From: Bovifimicola ammoniilytica
Lineage (GTDB): Bacteria; Bacillota; Clostridia; Lachnospirales; Lachnospiraceae
Assembly: GCF_025567085.1 (NCBI RefSeq)
Contig: NZ_JAOQJN010000001.1
Span: 351,175-415,174 of the forward strand
Reading direction: 5' to 3'
Length of the DNA: 64,000 nucleotides
Positions 36,458 through 46,125 of this stretch are shown one piece after another (the stretch's first letter is position 1; every line of letters starts with the position of its first letter). Below the pieces are notes generated by a model. The model worked only from the letters and a program-made list of their open reading frames with translations. It did not search any database and was not told the origin of the DNA. A program made the position numbers and the translations under genes.

Positions 36458-36596
36458 TTAATACTAGGTCAGTTTATTTGACCTAATGACAACCATTTTT
36501 TGTGGTTATGGGAGAAATTAATATTATGAAATCTTTTATGGTAGAAATGAAATATACGAAGCAATAAAAATATGGTGAAAATATGGAGCGTGTAAA

Positions 36597-37088
36597 ATGA
36601 AAAAAAGGAAAATAGTTATTAGTCTGTTAATTCTTCTCATTATCTTTCTTCTTATTAAGACTTTTTTGTTTAGAGAGACACTATATATAAAAGATTTTGA
36701 TTCAGTATCTAAAGACTATACATTAATAAAGGATATGCTTTTTAAGTATTATGATAGAGAAAATAATTCTGAAATGTTAGTTTTAGTTATTGATGACAAA
36801 ACATATGAGTTAAAAGAAAATGATACTGGTAAAGAAGTTAATATGAGTGAAGAGGAAAAAGAATCTCTTAAAAAAATATGTGAAACTTCATATAAGGGAC
36901 ACTATGATTTCTTGTGGGTAACAGATTACTATATTATATTTTGGCAGGATGAAACGAAAATGTATGGAGTAATTTATACCAGAGATTATAAAAAATCAAA
37001 AAAAGAAATTAAATCCTGGTATGGTGACGGAATACAGTTCAGAAAAATTAAGAAAGGCTGGTATGAAATAGGCCATTTTGGAATATAA
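36597..37088 (+). CDS. Signal-anchored protein of unknown function
   Basis: 163 aa. A Lys/Arg-rich start (MKKRKI) and hydrophobic segment (about 7-24, no lipobox) suggest an N-terminal anchor. The exposed part is acidic to residue ~100 and then aromatic (DFLWVTDYYIIFWQDETKMYG). No family recognised. It sits at the end of the small-protein array behind the duplicated 80-bp flank and before a terminator, so it may be another accessory or immunity-type gene; inference from position only. GGAG precedes the ATG. Confidence 0.65.
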   Translation: MKKRKIVISLLILLIIFLLIKTFLFRETLYIKDFDSVSKDYTLIKDMLFKYYDRENNSEMLVLVIDDKTYELKENDTGKEVNMSEEEKESLKKICETSYKGHYDFLWVTDYYIIFWQDETKMYGVIYTRDYKKSKKEIKSWYGDGIQFRKIKKGWYEIGHFGI

Positions 37089-37130
37089 ATTTTTGCAATT
37101 ATTTGTTACCTATAACTCACATATGAACAC

Positions 37131-37172
37131 AAGAGGAGAGTTTCAATCGCAAAACTCTCCTCGATTTTTTTG
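37131..37172. terminator. Convergent terminator
   Basis: GAGGAGAGTTT (37131-37141) pairs with AAACTCTCCTC (37153-37163), then seven Ts within GATTTTTTT. It serves the plus-strand gene ending at 37088; on the minus strand the stem lies after the DUF4317 gene. Confidence 0.8.
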
Positions 37173-37198
37173 AATTTAATCACTATAAAATATAATCA

Positions 37199-38368
37199 CT
37201 AATCTTCATTAACATTAGCGCGTATTGTAATTCCATTAACTTCAATATGGTCATTGACGGCAATAACAAGACATTGACGGCCATCAATAACACGGGTTTC
37301 GACTAAGTCTGTTCGCTCAGGATTGACTTTGATTACAACATCAGGAGTTTCAATATTGAATTTCCTTACATTTGTTACATTTGAAGCTAAGAAAGTAGGA
37401 GATTGCTGTTCTTCAGCGACCACATCAAGCTGTTTTTCTAAAACCTCAAGTTTTTCATTAGGAATATCACTTTCTTCAAAGACGTGTTTAACTTCATTGG
37501 TTGTAAGAATTAGTGGTTCAGGTTCGTCTTTGGTTTCCTCTATCATTTCGTTCAGAGTTTCGTGAATGGTTTTGATTGTATTAAAGTCACAATCTTCGCC
37601 GAGAGTATTCATAATAATATTATTGAATGTTTCTTTCTGGCTTTCGGCTGTCATTGGTGCATTTGTACCGAAAATATTATCTACAAAAGAATACTGTAAT
37701 TCTTCAGGGTTCTTTGAATAGTATAAAAGGCTGTGGATATCAGTATTTCTATCATTAAATGCTGGAAATAAGAATGCATTTGCGGGAGCAGCAACAATCC
37801 AGTCTCTTACACGTTCAACGATACTGTTTGTGTCAGCATCATAACTGAGTCCTGATTTGGCAAGGTTAACAGGACAGATACTGCAGAGAATGTAATCATA
37901 GACATTATCAGAAGAATCGAACATCTCTGAACCGTCAGATGATTTACCGGGAATATCATAGATGCCATGGATAAGAATTATGTAGTAATTTGAAGCATAA
38001 ATATAGTTCTCTACAACTTTTTGATAGAATTCATCTAAGAGTTCATCATCTTCAAGCCCACTGTCTTTGAGTTTAAGAAGAAATTCCTGCTTTCCGCCTG
38101 CTTTCTCTTCATCAAGTGGAAATTCCATATTAAGAAGATTTTTACCGATTGAGCCTGAAAGTGAGTGCTTAAAAATGTCAAAATATTTAAAAGCCTCCTC
38201 TTCAGAAAGGGAATGAAAAGCCTCCTTAGATTTGAACTTGATTTCTTTTTCACCATCAATATAGCAGCCGCATATTCTTGTAATAACGGAATTCTCAGGG
38301 TTTAATGTTTTCTTGATTTCGGATATTTCCTTTTTATTCATACAATTCAGATAGTCGTTATAATTCAT
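37199..38368 (-). CDS. DUF4317 family protein
   Basis: 389 aa as drawn. It matches the DUF4317 family of Clostridia (MNKKEISEIKKTLNPENSVITRICGCYIDGEKE, AFKYFDIFKHSLSGSIGKNLLNMEF, ICPVNLAKSGLSYDADTN, VAAPANAFLFPAFNDRNTDIHSLLYY). Function unknown; mostly alpha/beta soluble, no signal peptide. Most family members begin at the MNKKEI methionine (position 38341 here), which would make it 380 aa. Neither start has a clear ribosome site; an AAAGGAGG lies about 45 bases upstream of the first ATG, so the start is unsettled. Monocistronic between a terminator and the divergent EamA gene. Confidence 0.8.
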   Translation of the reverse strand: MNYNDYLNCMNKKEISEIKKTLNPENSVITRICGCYIDGEKEIKFKSKEAFHSLSEEEAFKYFDIFKHSLSGSIGKNLLNMEFPLDEEKAGGKQEFLLKLKDSGLEDDELLDEFYQKVVENYIYASNYYIILIHGIYDIPGKSSDGSEMFDSSDNVYDYILCSICPVNLAKSGLSYDADTNSIVERVRDWIVAAPANAFLFPAFNDRNTDIHSLLYYSKNPEELQYSFVDNIFGTNAPMTAESQKETFNNIIMNTLGEDCDFNTIKTIHETLNEMIEETKDEPEPLILTTNEVKHVFEESDIPNEKLEVLEKQLDVVAEEQQSPTFLASNVTNVRKFNIETPDVVIKVNPERTDLVETRVIDGRQCLVIAVNDHIEVNGITIRANVNED

Positions 38369-38651
38369 ATGTTTTGATATTTGGATTAAATATTTGAATT
38401 AAATATAACTATCTAAACCTCCTTTCAATAAAATGTTTTGTGAATTTTTAAATATAGTTTCATAATAACATAAAATCATTATTGATAAAAGACAAATAAT
38501 TACTTTACTAATTTAATAACCAAAACTATAATAAAACATAAATTGTAAATAAATATACATTAAATTCATGTGGGTTTAGACCTTTTGAACCTGGCATAAA
38601 AAATAGACTAGATAAATGTTAATTGCAAAATAATGGAAAGAAGATGAAAAA

Positions 38652-39503
38652 ATGAAAATGTCACAGAAGAATCAGGGAATTATGTACATAATTATGGCAG
38701 CATTTTTCTTCGCATGTATGAGCTTTTTCATAAGGAAAGCCGGAGATTTACCGACTATGCAGAAAGGCTTTTTTAGAAATGTTGTTGCGATGTTTGCGGC
38801 TGCAGTAATGCTTTTAAGGACGGAGGATAAATTTAAGATAAAGAAGGGAAGTATTCCATCATTGCTAATGAGAGCAATATGCGGAACTATCGGTTTGATA
38901 TGTAATTATTATGCCATAGACCATATGAATATTTCTGATGCCAATATACTTAATAAACTTGCACCGTTCTTTGCGATAATTATGTCGGCTTTAATACTTA
39001 ATGAGTATGCTAACAGATTTGAGTGGAGTATGGTTATTGTAGCCTTTATCGGTGCATTATTTGTTGTAAAACCAACTCTGGATATGAAATGTATTCCTGC
39101 TGTGGTAGCTGCAATTGGAGGTCTGGGAGCAGGAACCGCATATACATTTGTAAGAAAATTAGGTAAACAGGGTGAAAGAGGTCCGGTCATAGTAATGTTT
39201 TTCTCAACATTTTCATGTATTATAACATTACCATTTGTGATTTTTGATTTCCACCCAATGACATTGATGCAGTTGATTTATCTTTTGATTGCCGGAATCT
39301 GTGCGGCAGCAGGACAGTTTACGGTTACACAGGCCTATGCTAAAGCACCTGCTAAAGATATTTCAGTATTTGACTATTCACAGGTATTGTTTGCAGCAAT
39401 ATTAGGCTTTTTATTCCTGAATCAGATACCTGATATATATAGTATTATCGGATATATTATTATAATTGGTGCTGCAATTATTAAATGGATACATCGTGAT
39501 TAA
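38652..39503 (+). CDS. EamA/DMT-superfamily transporter
   Basis: 283 aa with ten hydrophobic segments in two EamA repeats: first about 10-135 (IMYIIMAAFFFACMSFFIRKAGDLPTMQKGFFRN…, ANILNKLAPFFAIIMSALILNE), second about 150-280 (GGLGAGTAYTFVRKLGKQGERG…SVFDYSQVLFAAILGFLFLNQIPD). Drug/metabolite exporters of this type carry amino acids, nucleosides or similar metabolites; specificity is not readable. Stands alone, with a GGAAAGAAG ribosome site. Confidence 0.9.
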   Translation: MKMSQKNQGIMYIIMAAFFFACMSFFIRKAGDLPTMQKGFFRNVVAMFAAAVMLLRTEDKFKIKKGSIPSLLMRAICGTIGLICNYYAIDHMNISDANILNKLAPFFAIIMSALILNEYANRFEWSMVIVAFIGALFVVKPTLDMKCIPAVVAAIGGLGAGTAYTFVRKLGKQGERGPVIVMFFSTFSCIITLPFVIFDFHPMTLMQLIYLLIAGICAAAGQFTVTQAYAKAPAKDISVFDYSQVLFAAILGFLFLNQIPDIYSIIGYIIIIGAAIIKWIHRD

Positions 39504-39666
39504 TTATAAATATATTCATTAATTCATCATCAATTCATTATCACGTTTATGATAATGCGAAGTATATTTAAAGCTTTAGAATATTTTATAAAATACTAGC
39601 CTGCTTTAAGAAAAAGTGTTATCATATGCAATATCTAATTAATTAAAAATATTTAAGGAGAGACCA

Positions 39667-40632
39667 ATGATAAATTATTTTTTTAGCAGTCTGGATTACG
39701 GTTCAGTTGCATTTGTCGGAATATTGTTTGCATTTGCAATGACGTGTCTGATGCTTAGTAAATGCACAAGAATTTTACCAAAGGATATGGGGCGTGCCTA
39801 TGCACATGACGGTTCGCTGTCGGCAGGTAAGCCAAGAGGAGCAGGCTTCTGGTTCGTTCTGGTGTATGTTGCATCAACGCTTATTTTTGCCAAAATGAAT
39901 GTTGAGATATTAATTTATCTTATATTAGTTGTGGCAGCGATGCTTACGGGCTTCCTTGATGATTGTGCGAAGTCACCATGGGGAGAATATAAGAAAGGAA
40001 TTTTAGATTTAATAATTGCAATAATGTTAGCAATTACATTTTTGAATTTTAATGATAACAGAATATTTATTGCATGCGCTGATAAATATGTGACAATTAA
40101 CCCGGTTGTATTTGGAATATTGATAGTAATTCTTGTATGGGCTTCAATAAATGTAACAAACTGTTCAGATGGTGTGGATGGCTTATCGGGAACACTTACA
40201 ATTATTACATTATCATCTGTCTATGTTATAGATTTAATAAAAGGTATGGACAGTAAATTTTCATATACAATTTTATTGTTCATTATAAGCATTTTAGGTT
40301 ACTTATGGTTTAATGCCACACCAAGTAAAATGTTAATGGGTGATGCAGGGTCAAGAGCAATGGGATTATTCATAAGTATAGCAGTTTTGAAGATGGGTTC
40401 ACCTATTTTATACTTATTAGTTGCAGGTGTATTGATAGTAGATGGTGGCTTAGGATTAATCAAAGTATCATTACTCAGGTTCTTAAAGATTAAGATTCTT
40501 ACAAATGTCAGAACACCAATTCACGACCACGTAAGAAAAGTATGGAACTGGTCGAATACACATACGGTATACAGATTTGCAATAATTCAGATAGTATTGT
40601 GTATAGCGGCGGTATATTTAGTTATACATTAG
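39667..40632 (+). CDS. MraY-like phospho-N-acetylmuramoyl-pentapeptide transferase family protein
   Basis: 321 aa polytopic membrane enzyme of the GT4/PNPT family. Conserved cytoplasmic motifs are all present: KPRGAGF (loop A), FLDDCAKS (Asp-Asp), NCSDGVDGLSG (NxxDGxDGL), MLMGDAGSRAMG and PIHDHVRK (the MraY-type PIHHHFE region with Asp for one His). It transfers phospho-MurNAc-pentapeptide or another phospho-sugar to undecaprenyl phosphate. It stands outside any mur/fts cluster, and the HDH variant means a paralogue with different sugar specificity is possible. RBS AAGGAGAG. Confidence 0.8.
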   Translation: MINYFFSSLDYGSVAFVGILFAFAMTCLMLSKCTRILPKDMGRAYAHDGSLSAGKPRGAGFWFVLVYVASTLIFAKMNVEILIYLILVVAAMLTGFLDDCAKSPWGEYKKGILDLIIAIMLAITFLNFNDNRIFIACADKYVTINPVVFGILIVILVWASINVTNCSDGVDGLSGTLTIITLSSVYVIDLIKGMDSKFSYTILLFIISILGYLWFNATPSKMLMGDAGSRAMGLFISIAVLKMGSPILYLLVAGVLIVDGGLGLIKVSLLRFLKIKILTNVRTPIHDHVRKVWNWSNTHTVYRFAIIQIVLCIAAVYLVIH

Positions 40633-40638
40633 AGAATA

Positions 40639-40705
40639 AATGAGCTATAGAACAAAATGTGTTGATGACTAATCCAAGACATCAGACGTTCTGTCCTATA
40701 GCTCA
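40639..40705. terminator. Long hairpin between convergent genes
   Basis: TGAGCTATAG (40639-40648) pairs with CTATAGCTCA (40696-40705), with additional imperfect pairing inside (GAAC…GTTC). No strong T run on either side, so termination efficiency is uncertain. Confidence 0.5.
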
Positions 40706-40730
40706 ATAAATGTTTCATAAGGATATGTAA

Positions 40731-41747
40731 TTACACATCTTTATCAATAACAGCTCCTTTTAAATCATCAGCTGTAAGATTTAATTCATTTATAACCTGG
40801 GTAAGTGACTTCTTAACATCGTCCATAGTAGAATCTTGTTGGCTGTTAACTACATTATCCAACGTAGAATCTAATTTATACATTTCTTCTAAATCGTCAT
40901 CTTTATAATCAGCTTTTTCATTGCGTTCAGTTTTGGCAGCTTCAATTCGCTGTTCAAGTTCTTTTTCAGCTTCTTTCTTATCTTCAGCTTTTTTTTCTTC
41001 ATCTTCGAATTTCTTATCAATGCTTTCTTTGGAATCTTCTATCAGCATACCGATAATTTCTTTATTAGAGGCTTCTAGAACCTTGTCGGAATTCTTCTGG
41101 GCATCGGTCATATCATGAGATTTCAAACGCTCAATATGTATACCACGTACAATTGCATTTTCAGAGATGATTTCCTTTGTACAGTCCTTAATCTCCTTTT
41201 TATAGATACCTTTATTAGCTTCTAAATTAAGCATTTCTTTCTGGTAATCAGTAAGACCACGTTCATGAAGATAAGCAAGGCGTTCCTGTTCTTCATCTGA
41301 CAGGGTTATTTCAGAATTACTAAGGGAATTTTTCTCTTTTAATAATAATTTATAGTCAGCCTGTTCTTCGCTGGCATCATCGATGTTATACCCTTTTTTG
41401 ATAATGTCCATCTCTTTATTAATATTGTTAATCATATCATTTGCTTCGTTAATCTGGTCATTTAATTCTTTGACATGATTATTTCTTGATTCAATTTCAT
41501 CATCTATTTTCTTATCACTTTTAAATGCATTTTCCAAAATATTAAGGGCAATATTCTGTGCTTCCCTGCGCTTATTATCAATGTCAGAACCAAGGTTTAA
41601 GTCGCCTGCAAATATTGAGCCATTATCTCTTGCAGAGGCTGTATCCTTAGTATCAGATGTATTAGCAGTAGTATCTTTTTTCTTATTTACATTATTCTGA
41701 TTAGTTGTATCAGATACAATGGTGGAAGTATTTCTATCAATTTTCAT
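40731..41747 (-). CDS. Coiled-coil protein of unknown function
   Basis: 338 aa, very hydrophilic. A Ser/Thr/Asn/Lys-rich N-terminal 60 residues is followed by long heptad-like helices (about 65-165, DDEIESRNNHVKELNDQINEANDMINNINKE; about 225-300, EDEEKKAEDKKEAEKELEQRIEAAK). No signal peptide, TM or known domain. The ATG at 41747 is preferred over a more upstream start because GGAGAG precedes it. Could be a structural or flagellar-associated protein, but nothing shows it. Downstream hairpin shared with the convergent MraY-like gene. Confidence 0.7.
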   Translation of the reverse strand: MKIDRNTSTIVSDTTNQNNVNKKKDTTANTSDTKDTASARDNGSIFAGDLNLGSDIDNKRREAQNIALNILENAFKSDKKIDDEIESRNNHVKELNDQINEANDMINNINKEMDIIKKGYNIDDASEEQADYKLLLKEKNSLSNSEITLSDEEQERLAYLHERGLTDYQKEMLNLEANKGIYKKEIKDCTKEIISENAIVRGIHIERLKSHDMTDAQKNSDKVLEASNKEIIGMLIEDSKESIDKKFEDEEKKAEDKKEAEKELEQRIEAAKTERNEKADYKDDDLEEMYKLDSTLDNVVNSQQDSTMDDVKKSLTQVINELNLTADDLKGAVIDKDV

Positions 41748-41993
41748 AAATTCTCTCCAATCTCTAGATGAAATCATATATAACATATCGACAAATGCAT
41801 AAGAAAAATTAACATTTAAGACAAAATATGATATTATGGGATATAGTGTTAAAAAAGCTGGGATATATAATTATAATACTGTTGAAATTACATATGTTCT
41901 AAAGTAAAAGAATTTGTGGCTGTTGAAGTTGGTATTATATAGTTTTGATCGACGGATTAATTATGAGAAAATACATAGAAATGGAGAAATACA

Positions 41994-43907
41994 ATGAATA
42001 TTCTATCAGTTGATAATATAAAAAAGACATTTGCAGATACACCGTTACTTGATGGAGTATCATTTTATCTGCAGGAGAATGAGAAAGTCGGAGTAATAGG
42101 AATAAACGGAACAGGAAAGTCTACATTACTTAAGATTATTGCAGGATATGAAGAAGCAGATGAGGGAAGCATTACTAAGGCTAATAATATTGTGATAAGA
42201 TACCTGCCACAGAACCCTGAATTTAAAGAAAATGAGACGATAATGGAGAGTATATTAAGACAGAATATATCTAAAGTCGAGTCAGAATGGGATATAGAGA
42301 GTAATGCTAAGACAATGCTTATGAAACTTGGAGTAAATGATTTTAATGCGGTTACATCGACTTTATCAGGAGGTCAGAGAAAGAAAGTTGCTTTGGTATC
42401 TACATTGTTATCAAAAGCAGATATTCTTATTTTAGACGAGCCTACTAACCATTTAGATAATGAAATGTCAGGCTGGTTAGAGGATTATCTCAAGGCTTAT
42501 CGAGGTGCGATTATTATGGTTACGCATGACAGATATTTTCTTGATAGTGTAACGAACAGGATTGTTGAAATCGATAAAGGTAAAATCTACAGTTATCAGG
42601 CTAACTATTCAGGTTTCCTTAAGTTAAAATCTGAAAGGGAAGATATGCTTCTTGCAAGTGACAGGAAGAGAAAATCTATCCTTAGAAATGAATTAGAGTG
42701 GATTATGAGAGGCGCAAGGGCGCGTTCTACGAAGCAGAAAGCCAGAATAGAAAGATATGAAGAATTAAAAAATATGAAGTCGCCGACTGAGGTGGAGAAT
42801 GTTGAGATGAGCTCCGTATCATCAAGATTAGGAAGAACCACAGTAGAACTTCATAATATTTCTAAGGCCTATGGTGATAAAGTCCTATTTAAAGATTTTA
42901 GTTACATTTTCCTTAAGAATGACAGAATTGGCTTCATAGGAGATAATGGTTGTGGCAAGACAACATTAATGAAGATAATTGCTAGAAGAATTGAGCCGGA
43001 TAGCGGAGAATTAGTTGTCGGACAGACAGTTAAGATAGGATATTATTCACAGGAGATAGAAAATGATGAGTCGGCAGGAATTGCCTATATGAATCCTGCG
43101 ATAAGAGTAATAGACTACATTAAAGAAACTGCTGAATATGTCAAAACTGTTGACGGAACAGTAACAGCATCGCAGATGTTAGAGAAATTCTTATTTACTC
43201 CTGAGAAGCAATATAGTCTTATCGGAAAGTTATCAGGTGGTGAGAAACGAAGACTTAATCTCTTAAGAGTTCTTATGGAAGCACCAAATGTTCTTATATT
43301 AGATGAGCCTACTAATGATTTGGACATTACGACACTTACAATATTAGAAGATTATTTAGATAAATTTAATGGAATTGTAATAGAGGTATCACATGACAGA
43401 TACTTCTTAGACAGAACAGTTAAGAGAATATTTGCATTTGAGGGTAACGGAGTTATTAACCAGTACGAGGGTGGTTATAGTGATTATGTATTAAGAAAAG
43501 AAATGCATGAGGTTGAAGTGGGGGAAAATGCTTTAACAGGAATAAAAAGCAGTGGAAAGAATAAGAATGTTGTTTCACTAAAAGGTAATGAAAAGTCAAA
43601 AGTTACAAAAGGTGGCGAAGATAGCACTAAGAATGGTTCTGCTTCGTCTGACAGAAATACTAATCGTAAGCCAAGGTTCTCATATAAGGAACAACGTGAA
43701 TATGATACGATAGAAAGTGAAGTAAGTGAGTTAGAGGATAAAATCAGTAACTTAGAAAAGGAAATTGAAAGTAATGCAACTGATTTCGTGAAATTAGGTG
43801 AATTAACAAAAGAAAAAGAGCAGGCAGAAGCTCTGCTAGAAGAGAAAATGGACAGATGGGTTTATTTAGAAGAGTTAGCAGAAAAAATTGCCGCAGCTAA
43901 AAATTAG
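41994..43907 (+). CDS. ABC-F family ATPase (Uup/YfmR-like)
   Basis: 637 aa with two ABC domains and no membrane segments. Domain 1: Walker A GINGTGKST, signature LSGGQRKKVAL, Walker B ILILDEPTNHLD, H-loop VTHDRYFLD. Domain 2: GDNGCGKTT, LSGGEKRRLNLLRVL, VLILDEPTNDLD, VSHDRYFLD. The linker between them (RNELEWIMRGARARSTKQKARIERYEEL) is the family's P-site tRNA-interaction motif region, and the C-terminus is a coiled coil (YDTIESEVSELEDKISNLEKEIE) after a low-complexity stretch, as in Uup. ABC-F proteins act on the ribosome to relieve stalls or confer antibiotic resistance; the Uup-like layout favours a housekeeping role. RBS GGAGAA. Confidence 0.93.
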   Translation: MNILSVDNIKKTFADTPLLDGVSFYLQENEKVGVIGINGTGKSTLLKIIAGYEEADEGSITKANNIVIRYLPQNPEFKENETIMESILRQNISKVESEWDIESNAKTMLMKLGVNDFNAVTSTLSGGQRKKVALVSTLLSKADILILDEPTNHLDNEMSGWLEDYLKAYRGAIIMVTHDRYFLDSVTNRIVEIDKGKIYSYQANYSGFLKLKSEREDMLLASDRKRKSILRNELEWIMRGARARSTKQKARIERYEELKNMKSPTEVENVEMSSVSSRLGRTTVELHNISKAYGDKVLFKDFSYIFLKNDRIGFIGDNGCGKTTLMKIIARRIEPDSGELVVGQTVKIGYYSQEIENDESAGIAYMNPAIRVIDYIKETAEYVKTVDGTVTASQMLEKFLFTPEKQYSLIGKLSGGEKRRLNLLRVLMEAPNVLILDEPTNDLDITTLTILEDYLDKFNGIVIEVSHDRYFLDRTVKRIFAFEGNGVINQYEGGYSDYVLRKEMHEVEVGENALTGIKSSGKNKNVVSLKGNEKSKVTKGGEDSTKNGSASSDRNTNRKPRFSYKEQREYDTIESEVSELEDKISNLEKEIESNATDFVKLGELTKEKEQAEALLEEKMDRWVYLEELAEKIAAAKN

Positions 43908-43982
43908 AATAGCCTTGCAAATAATCGGTAAAATGTTATAATATCAAGGTGTTTAAAAAATATCAGGCAGAAGGGAAGAATT

Positions 43983-44327
43983 ATGAATAGATTGTTGTTA
44001 TTAGGCAATGAGAAGTTTGGTATTGACTTGTTTAAGACATTAACTTATTCAGAAAATATTAAGACTTATGTAGTATCTGAACGTGAAGTGCAGTTTAGAC
44101 GTGATGATGATTTTGTTAAGATCGAAGCGGTCAATAATATTGTCAATGAATATGATGAAGAAGAGAGAAGCATGATACCTTATGATAATCCGAAGATAGT
44201 AATGATAACATTTTCGGATATTGAGTTTGCTAAGGAGATACTTAGTGATGACAGATTACCGAAAGGATTATATATGGATGATTTCAAACACATAAGACCG
44301 TTTGAAGAAGTAATAGAAAAATTGTAA
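43983..44327 (+). CDS. Small protein of unknown function
   Basis: 114 aa soluble protein. It starts MNRLLLLGNEKFGIDLFKTLTYSENIKTYVVSE, which looks like a Rossmann-type first strand and helix, and continues PKIVMITFSDIEFAKEILSDDRLPKGLYMDDF. Too short for a full dehydrogenase domain and lacks a glycine-rich loop, so I assign no function. It lies 75 bp after the ABC-F gene and 58 bp before the NhaC gene on the same strand. GAAGGGAAG serves as ribosome site. Confidence 0.65.
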   Translation: MNRLLLLGNEKFGIDLFKTLTYSENIKTYVVSEREVQFRRDDDFVKIEAVNNIVNEYDEEERSMIPYDNPKIVMITFSDIEFAKEILSDDRLPKGLYMDDFKHIRPFEEVIEKL

Positions 44328-44385
44328 TTATATAAAATGTCTGTGCAGTAATGTTCAGGCATTTTTTACAGAAAGGATAGGTTTA

Positions 44386-45876
44386 ATGCAGGGAACATTT
44401 TGGGCATTGCTGCCACCGGTTATTGCCATCATATTGGCATTATGGACGAAGGAGGTCTATATATCATTAATGCTTGGTATTATTACCGGAGCATTATTTT
44501 ATACAGATTTCAATGTCATAAAGGGTGTAGAGATAACATTTGATATTATGGACGAAAAAATCGGAGCAAATGTGGATATACTTATCTTCCTCGTGTTGAT
44601 TGGTATAATCGTTGCGCTAATTACAAGCTCAGGGGCATCTAAAGCCTATGGAAACTGGGCAACTAAGACTATTAAAAGTAAACGTGGAGCATTGCTTGCA
44701 ACAAGCTGTCTGGGTGCACTTATATTTGTAGATGATTATTTTAACTGTCTTACAGTTGGAACTGTAATGAGACCTGTTACTGACAGATATAAAGTTACGA
44801 GAGCAAAGCTGGCATATATAATTGATGCGACAGCAGCACCTATATGTATAATCGCACCAATATCAAGCTGGGCGGCGGCAGTTGGTTCATCATTACCTAA
44901 TGATAGTAAGATAGATGGTTTTTCATTATTTTTAAGGACAATTCCTTACAATATGTATGCAATATTTACCGTTATATTTGTGTTGTTCATTATAATTACA
45001 GGAATAGATTTCGCTAAAATGAAGAAGTACGAGGAAGTGGACAAAGAAGAGAAAAATGGTAGTTCAGAAGAGATAGAAGTTGTCGGAAATGGTAAGGTTA
45101 AAGATTTAGTTCTTCCAATTGTATTTCTTATAGTTTCGTGTATTGTAGCTATGTTATATACAGGTGGTTTATTTAAGGGCGAAAGTGTTGTAGATGCATT
45201 TGCTAATTGCAGTTCATCAAGAGCACTTGTGCTTGGTTCGTTCTTTACGATTATCTTCACATTTTTACTCTATGTGCCACGTAAAGTAATAAGCTTTAGT
45301 GATTTTTGCAGCAGTTTTACGAATGGTTTTAAAGCAATGACACCGGCAATATTAATTCTGTGTATGGCGTGGACATTATCAGGAGTATGTAGTGATGACT
45401 ACCTTAATATCGGTGGTTTTGTAAGCAGCGTGGTAAATACGGAATCAGCAGTAGGTGGATTGTTACCTATGTTATTCTACTTGATTTCTGTAGGACTTGC
45501 TTTTGCAACAGGAACATCATGGGGTACATTTGGTATACTCATTCCAATTGCCATAGCAGTATTTGGAAATGGCAATATGCTTGTAATATGTGTGGCATCG
45601 ATTCTGTCAGGAGCAGTATGTGGTGACCATATATCACCTATTTCAGATACGACGATACTTTCATCAGCAGGTGCTGACTGTAAGCATATAGACCATGTTT
45701 CAACGCAGATGCCATATGCATTACTTGTAGCTGCATGCAGTTTCGTGGGATTTTTAGTATCAGGCTTATTTAAGAACGGTATCATCGGATTAGTGGCAGG
45801 CTTAATATGTATGGTTGCAATGATGAGTTATATATATGTTAAATATGGTAAAAAATCAGAGCGAAAAGAAAAATAA
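44386..45876 (+). CDS. NhaC-family Na+/H+ antiporter (or related amino-acid antiporter)
   Basis: 496 aa, 11-13 hydrophobic segments. Family signs: early FWALLPPVIAIILALWTKEVYISLMLGI, FVDDYFNCLTVGTVMRPVTDRYKVTRAKLAYIIDATAAPICIIAPISSWAA, and the late GTSWGTFGILIPIAI…GDHISPISDTTILSSAGA block, all typical of NhaC/MleN-type proteins. A charged cytoplasmic loop (about 205-235) separates the halves. Expected to exchange Na+ for H+, possibly coupled to a carboxylate or amino acid. RBS AAAGGATAGG. Confidence 0.9.
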   Translation: MQGTFWALLPPVIAIILALWTKEVYISLMLGIITGALFYTDFNVIKGVEITFDIMDEKIGANVDILIFLVLIGIIVALITSSGASKAYGNWATKTIKSKRGALLATSCLGALIFVDDYFNCLTVGTVMRPVTDRYKVTRAKLAYIIDATAAPICIIAPISSWAAAVGSSLPNDSKIDGFSLFLRTIPYNMYAIFTVIFVLFIIITGIDFAKMKKYEEVDKEEKNGSSEEIEVVGNGKVKDLVLPIVFLIVSCIVAMLYTGGLFKGESVVDAFANCSSSRALVLGSFFTIIFTFLLYVPRKVISFSDFCSSFTNGFKAMTPAILILCMAWTLSGVCSDDYLNIGGFVSSVVNTESAVGGLLPMLFYLISVGLAFATGTSWGTFGILIPIAIAVFGNGNMLVICVASILSGAVCGDHISPISDTTILSSAGADCKHIDHVSTQMPYALLVAACSFVGFLVSGLFKNGIIGLVAGLICMVAMMSYIYVKYGKKSERKEK

Positions 45877-45900
45877 AAGCATTGCAGTAAATAAAGAATT

Positions 45901-45950
45901 AGAATAGCAGATAAAATAAAGTATCAGAATAGCAGATAAAATAAAGTATC
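45901..45950. repeat. Two identical 25-bp tandem repeats (plus partial third)
   Basis: 45901-45925 and 45926-45950 are identical (start AGAATAGCAG, end AAAGTATC), and 45951 begins a third, degenerate unit. They lie in the 249-bp space between the NhaC gene and the response regulator; no gene is seen there. Confidence 0.85.
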
Positions 45951-46125
45951 AGAATAGTCGGTAAAAATTAACTCAATAAATAAACATAAAAGTTGAGAAA
46001 TAAACTTAAAGACTGCAAATTTTACACAGATTTTACATTAGCTGAATATAGAATTAAAATATATAGTTTATAATCAGATAAAAAATAGGCAATTGCCTGA
46101 ATGTACAAAGAAAGGAAATGGTGAA

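Noticed and set aside
37323..37565. Plus-strand Ser/Thr-rich frame opposite the DUF4317 gene, and similar hydrophobic or Ser-rich shadows over gltB, gltD, nhaC and the surface genes
   Set aside because: Composition is typical of reverse-strand reading of Glu/Lys-rich or hydrophobic genes; no start signals.
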